From assembly GCF_002210165.1 (NCBI RefSeq), contig NZ_AQQP01000004.1, positions 310,001 to 374,000 on the forward strand: 64,000 nt of DNA. Direction: 5' to 3'. Position 1 is the stretch's first letter, and every line of letters starts with the position of its first letter. The stretch is from Phaeobacter sp. 22II1-1F12B (GTDB lineage Bacteria; Pseudomonadota; Alphaproteobacteria; Rhodobacterales; Rhodobacteraceae). The translations under genes were made by a program, and so were the position numbers. The notes beneath the pieces are model-generated. The model was not told where the DNA came from and made no database searches. It worked only from the letters and a program-made list of their open reading frames with translations. Positions 61,050-64,000 of this stretch are shown here, one piece after another.

Positions 61050-61379
61050 TCAGTCCTGTTTCGGCATTTCTGACGCCAGAAACCGTTCGAACGCGTCGAG
61101 GTTGACGGGTTCGAACTGGCCAAAGCCCTGCATCCAGACCGAGGCGTCGCGCAGGGCGTCTGGCTCCAGCTTGCACCATTTCACCCGGCCGCGTTTTTCC
61201 TGACTGATGAGCCCGGCGCGGGTGAGGATGACGAGATGCTTGGAGATGGCTGCGAGCGACATCTCGAACGGCTCGGCCACATCGGTCACGGCCATATCGT
61301 CCTCGAGCAGCATGCGGAGGATTTCGCGCCGTGTCGGATCGGCGAGCGCGGCAAAGACGGTGTCGAGCGTTTCGGACAT
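61050..61379 (-). CDS. ArsR-family transcriptional regulator
   Basis: 109 residues from ATG 61379. The winged helix is complete: LADPTRREILRMLLEDDMAVTDVAEPFEMSLAAISKHLVILTRAGLISQEKRGRVKWCKL. Only one Cys is present, in VKWCKLEP, so there is no typical CxC metal site; it is probably a metabolite- or partner-controlled member of the SmtB/ArsR group, like those found with SRPBCC/START-domain proteins. It lies convergent to the microprotein and divergent from the ATP synthase operon; its own regulated gene is not evident. Confidence 0.88.
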   Translation of the reverse strand: MSETLDTVFAALADPTRREILRMLLEDDMAVTDVAEPFEMSLAAISKHLVILTRAGLISQEKRGRVKWCKLEPDALRDASVWMQGFGQFEPVNLDAFERFLASEMPKQD

Positions 61380-61551
61380 GGCAAAGCCTTGGCGCAGCGG
61401 CGGATGTTCGTCAACCAAATGGTTGAATATGGATTTTCGCACGTTTTCGCCCTGTGAAGGGCATCCGGGCCGATGTGCGGCTTTCCCGGAACTGGGATTT
61501 TCTTATATATTACAGATGTTTGTTTTGTCGTGGGCGCGGCGCAACAGGTAA

Positions 61552-61580
61552 TTGACTCTGACCTTGGCATTGCCTAGCAC
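61552..61580 (+). promoter_or_regulatory. candidate promoter of the F0 operon
   Basis: TTGACT (61552-61557) and TAGCAC (61575-61580) are separated by 17 bases, in front of the GAGGAG ribosome site and the GTG start of atpI at 61609. A start of transcription near 61587 would leave a 22-base leader. Confidence 0.4.
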
Positions 61581-61608
61581 CATGCCAACACTTGTGAGGA
61601 GTGAAACG

Positions 61609-61938
61609 GTGAGCGATGAGGACCAAAAGCAGCGCCTGGCGCAGCTTGAGGCGCGGATCGCGGCGGCTAAGAATACCGGGCCGGTGAAGTCTCACAACGA
61701 AGAGCATTATTCGCAGGCGCATCTTGCATGGCGGATGGTGATCGAGCTGGTTGCCGGTCTTGGGATCGGGTTTGGCATCGGGTACGGGCTGGACAGCCTG
61801 TTCGGGACGATCCCGATCTTCCTGCTGCTGTTTACAATGCTGGGGCTAGTGGCGGGGGTCAAAACCATGCTGCGCAGCGCCAAAGAGATACAGAACGACA
61901 CGCAGGCCAAAGCGGCCGCGGATGACGAGAGGAACTGA
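61609..61938 (+). CDS. atpI: ATP synthase subunit I (AtpI/AtpZ)
   Basis: 109 residues from a GTG start preceded by GAGGAGTGAAAC. An N-terminal charged helix ([19 protein letters not shown]) leads to two membrane helices ([38 protein letters not shown]). AtpI assists assembly of the c-ring and magnesium supply in some species. The upstream frame is open, but lacks a ribosome site. It is followed by atpB with 4 bases between stop and ATG. Confidence 0.9.
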   Translation: MSDEDQKQRLAQLEARIAAAKNTGPVKSHNEEHYSQAHLAWRMVIELVAGLGIGFGIGYGLDSLFGTIPIFLLLFTMLGLVAGVKTMLRSAKEIQNDTQAKAAADDERN

Positions 61939-61942
61939 ACGC

Positions 61943-62701
61943 ATGGCAACCGAGGCACATGGCGCTGAAGAGGGTGGTCTGGTCTTTCACCCGATGGACC
62001 AGTTCATCGTGAAACCCCTGTTCGGGGATGGCCCGGTCGCGTGGTACACGCCGACCAACGTCACCCTCTGGATGGCTATCACCATTCTTGCCGTGATCGC
62101 TCTTTTGGTGCTGTCGACCTCGCGTCGTTCCATCGTTCCGTGGCGCGGTCAGTCGATCGCCGAGCTTGCCTATGGCTTTATCTACAAGATGGTCGAGGAC
62201 GTGACCGGCAAGGATGGGCTGAAGTACTTCCCCTATATCATGACCCTGTTCATGTTCATCGTGCTGGCGAACTTTCTTGGCCTGCTGCCGATGGCCTTTA
62301 CCACCACGAGCCATATCGCGGTGACCGCAGTTCTGGCGATGGCAGTGTTTCTGACGGTGACGGTGCTTGGTTTCGTGAAGAACGGCGCGTCCTTCCTGGG
62401 CCTGTTCTGGGTCAGCTCGGCGCCGCTGGCGCTGCGCCCGGTGCTTGCCGTGATCGAGATCATTTCCTACTTCGTGCGTCCGGTCAGCCACTCTATCCGT
62501 CTTGCCGGTAACATGATGGCCGGTCACGCCGTGATCAAGGTTTTCGCAGCCTTCGCCGCCATTGCAGCGATTTCGCCGCTGTCGGTTGTCGCGATCACCG
62601 CGATGTACGGGCTGGAAGTGCTGGTGGCCTTTATCCAGGCCTACGTGTTCACGATCCTCACCTGCGTGTACCTGAAAGACGCGCTGCATCCGCATCACTG
62701 A
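61943..62701 (+). CDS. atpB: F0F1 ATP synthase subunit a
   Basis: 252 residues with six membrane helices. The proton-path arginine lies in [21 protein letters not shown] near 187-207, the hallmark of subunit a. FVRPVSH and [22 protein letters not shown] are other conserved parts. ATG 61943 follows GAGAGG. A stem-loop lies in the spacer to atpE (62728-62748). Confidence 0.96.
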   Translation: MATEAHGAEEGGLVFHPMDQFIVKPLFGDGPVAWYTPTNVTLWMAITILAVIALLVLSTSRRSIVPWRGQSIAELAYGFIYKMVEDVTGKDGLKYFPYIMTLFMFIVLANFLGLLPMAFTTTSHIAVTAVLAMAVFLTVTVLGFVKNGASFLGLFWVSSAPLALRPVLAVIEIISYFVRPVSHSIRLAGNMMAGHAVIKVFAAFAAIAAISPLSVVAITAMYGLEVLVAFIQAYVFTILTCVYLKDALHPHH

Positions 62702-62727
62702 GGGGATTTCCCCCGGAGACTAATTGC

Positions 62728-62748
62728 CGGTGGGCAGGCTGCCCACCG
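62728..62748 (+). other. intercistronic stem-loop between atpB and atpE
   Basis: CGGTGGGC and GCCCACCG are perfect arms with a 5-base loop, 27 bases after the atpB stop. No T-run follows, so it is not a terminator; an mRNA processing or stabilising element is likely. Confidence 0.55.
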
Positions 62749-62786
62749 TACCAACAACATCCAATTCCATCGTAAGGAGAGAAATC

Positions 62787-63023
62787 ATGGAAGGCGATAT
62801 CGTACAAATGGGCGCATTCATCGGCGCAGGTCTGGCATCGATCGGCATGGGCGGCGCGGCTGTCGGTGTGGGCAACGTTGCAGGCAACTACCTGGCCGGC
62901 GCTCTGCGCAACCCCTCTGCTGCTGCTTCGCAGACTGCAACTCTCTTCATCGGCATCGCGTTCGCAGAAGCTCTGGGGATCTTCTCGTTCCTCGTCGCTC
63001 TGCTGCTGATGTTTGCTGTCTGA
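62787..63023 (+). CDS. atpE: F0F1 ATP synthase subunit c
   Basis: 78 residues, two membrane helices in a hairpin. [35 protein letters not shown] is the first helix and polar loop, and [25 protein letters not shown] the second with the ion-carrying Glu in AFAEALG near 60. AAGGAGA precedes ATG 62787. It is flanked by stem-loops on both sides, at 62728-62748 and 63050-63073. Confidence 0.97.
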   Translation: MEGDIVQMGAFIGAGLASIGMGGAAVGVGNVAGNYLAGALRNPSAAASQTATLFIGIAFAEALGIFSFLVALLLMFAV

Positions 63024-63049
63024 ACCCTACTGGACAATTTCCTTACGGT

Positions 63050-63073
63050 CGGGCGGTGCAGACGTACCGCCCG
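63050..63073 (+). other. intercistronic stem-loop between atpE and atpF'
   Basis: CGGGCGGT and ACCGCCCG pair perfectly around an 8-base loop, 27 bases after the atpE stop, without a T-run. Confidence 0.55.
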
Positions 63074-63103
63074 GTGTAACGGCGAGTTCCAAGGGAGAAC
63101 GAC

Positions 63104-63673
63104 ATGGCAACTGAGACGCATGCAACCAATGGCGAAGGCCTGGCTGACGCGACTGGCGTAGCCTCGCACAGCGCCGACGCAGCGCCCGGCATGCCGCAGC
63201 TGGATTTCGGGTCCTTCCCGAACCAGGTGTTCTGGCTGATCGTGACGCTGGTGGTGATCTACCTGATCCTGTCCCGCGTGGCCCTGCCGCGCATTTCGGC
63301 AATCCTTGCCGAGCGTGCGGGCACGATCACCAATGACATCGCCGCGGCTGAAGATCTGAAAGCCAAGGCGCTGGAAGCGGAAGAAGCCTATAACAAGGCA
63401 CTGGCGGACGCCCGCTCGGAAGCGCAGCGCATTGTTGCCGCGGCCAAGGCCGATATCCAGAGCGATCTGGATGTAGCCATCGAGAAGGCAGATGCCGAAA
63501 TCGCGGCCAAGTCGGCTGAATCGGAGAAGGCGATTGCCGAGATCCGTGCAGGTGCGCTGGAAGCGATCGAGGAAGTGGCCAAGGATACGGCTGCCGAGCT
63601 GGTCACCGCCATGGGCGGCAAGGCCGACGCGGCGACGATCGACAGTGCGGTTTCCGCACGGGTGAAAGGATAA
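63104..63673 (+). CDS. F0F1 ATP synthase subunit b' (AtpG/AtpF2)
   Basis: 189 residues. A soluble N-terminal region of about 35 residues, one membrane helix ([19 protein letters not shown]), then a long charged coiled coil ([38 protein letters not shown]). Paired b and b' subunits are the rule in photosynthetic bacteria and alphaproteobacteria; they form the peripheral stalk as a heterodimer. It is followed 5 bases later by atpF. Confidence 0.93.
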   Translation: MATETHATNGEGLADATGVASHSADAAPGMPQLDFGSFPNQVFWLIVTLVVIYLILSRVALPRISAILAERAGTITNDIAAAEDLKAKALEAEEAYNKALADARSEAQRIVAAAKADIQSDLDVAIEKADAEIAAKSAESEKAIAEIRAGALEAIEEVAKDTAAELVTAMGGKADAATIDSAVSARVKG

Positions 63674-63678
63674 GCGCG

Positions 63679-64000
63679 ATGAAGACCTCCCTTACCTTTC
63701 TTGCGGGCATCGTGATGGCGAGCCCGGCCTTTGCGGCCACCGGTCCTTTCGTATCGCTGCGCAACACGAACTTTATCGTGTTGCTGGCTTTCCTGCTGTT
63801 CATCGCGGTCCTGATCTATTTCAAGGTGCCGGGCCTGCTGATGGGCATGCTCGACAAGCGCGCCGAAGGCATCAAGTCGGAGCTGGACGAAGCACGCGCC
63901 CTGCGTGAAGAAGCCCAGACCGTGCTGGCCAGCTATGAGCGCAAGCAGCGCGAAGTGCAGGAACAGGCGAACCGTATCGTCGAGACCGCAAAGCACGAAG
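63679..64000 (+). CDS. atpF: F0F1 ATP synthase subunit b, 5' part
   Basis: About 107 residues are present, cut by the window end. It begins [20 protein letters not shown], a signal-peptide-like segment common in alphaproteobacterial b subunits, then a membrane helix ([17 protein letters not shown]) and the start of the coiled coil ([22 protein letters not shown]). AAAGGATAAGCGCG before the ATG provides the ribosome site inside the end of the b' gene. Confidence 0.92.
   Translation, partial: MKTSLTFLAGIVMASPAFAATGPFVSLRNTNFIVLLAFLLFIAVLIYFKVPGLLMGMLDKRAEGIKSELDEARALREEAQTVLASYERKQREVQEQANRIVETAKHE

Noticed and set aside
1-64000. CRISPR arrays, tRNA/rRNA genes, IS elements, prophage
   Set aside because: No regularly spaced identical repeats, no tRNA T-arm/anticodon patterns in the spacers read, and no transposase, integrase or phage structural motifs in the proteins examined.

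Overview
The window is a chromosomal segment of a high-GC alphaproteobacterium, most probably of the Roseobacter group (Rhodobacteraceae). The support is the ffh-aroQ-rpsP-rimM-trmD-rplS-rpmE order, an atpI-atpB-atpE-atpF'-atpF operon with a separate b' subunit, a MipZ division regulator, a MaoC-phosphotransacetylase fusion, DUF1045 and DUF2783 proteins, and two copies of an intergenic repeat with a CCCCGCCGGAGGC core that I remember as common in roseobacters. I saw no tRNA, rRNA, CRISPR array, IS element or prophage.

Layout. 1-3372: end of an acyl-CoA ligase gene, then minus-strand housekeeping and orphan genes (TRIC-like channel, rpe, an SDR, a DUF1045 2H phosphoesterase). 3445-9921: a minus-strand operon of seven genes in which every junction overlaps by 4 or 1 bases: four glycosyltransferases, a histidine phosphatase, a NodB-like deacetylase and a small methyltransferase. 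It looks like a dedicated, uncharacterised glycoconjugate pathway. 10295-19143: an MscS channel, a hypothetical gene and a complete YejABEF-like peptide ABC importer. 19350-24493: a paralogue of the small methyltransferase, then MaoC-Pta, acetate kinase, a GST and a thiolase. 24539-25495: a zinc peptidase.

25624-32453: a homogentisate (tyrosine/phenylacetate) catabolic cluster with a MarR regulator, hmgA, a 33-residue membrane microprotein, fahA, a degenerate metallo-beta-lactamase-fold protein, a flavin hydroxylase with a 62-residue partner (resembling the MhaAB 3-hydroxyphenylacetate 6-hydroxylase) and maiA. 32617-45501: a second catabolic and uptake region with a secreted cyclase, a lone Tat-exported solute-binding protein, a ureohydrolase, a DOPA-dioxygenase-family protein, a VOC protein, a 907-residue fusion of an aryl-CoA-type flavin monooxygenase to a benzoate-CoA-ligase-like enzyme, and a full Liv-type ABC importer directly behind it.

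45511-58891: mipZ, a TPR-sulfotransferase, then the ribosomal/SRP operon on the minus strand. That operon has three accessory insertions: three tandem GNAT genes between ffh and aroQ, a sulfotransferase-like gene overlapping both rimM and trmD, and an RTX metalloprotease on the opposite strand between trmD and rplS. 58307-64000: an azoreductase with a divergent LysR gene, an EamA exporter, a 25-residue membrane microprotein, an ArsR regulator and the F0 operon, running off the window in atpF.

The most notable items are the overlapping seven-gene glycosyltransferase operon, the monooxygenase-CoA ligase fusion beside its own importer, and a triple GTGTACGG-like direct repeat with exact 11-bp period found upstream of both maoC-pta and aroQ.
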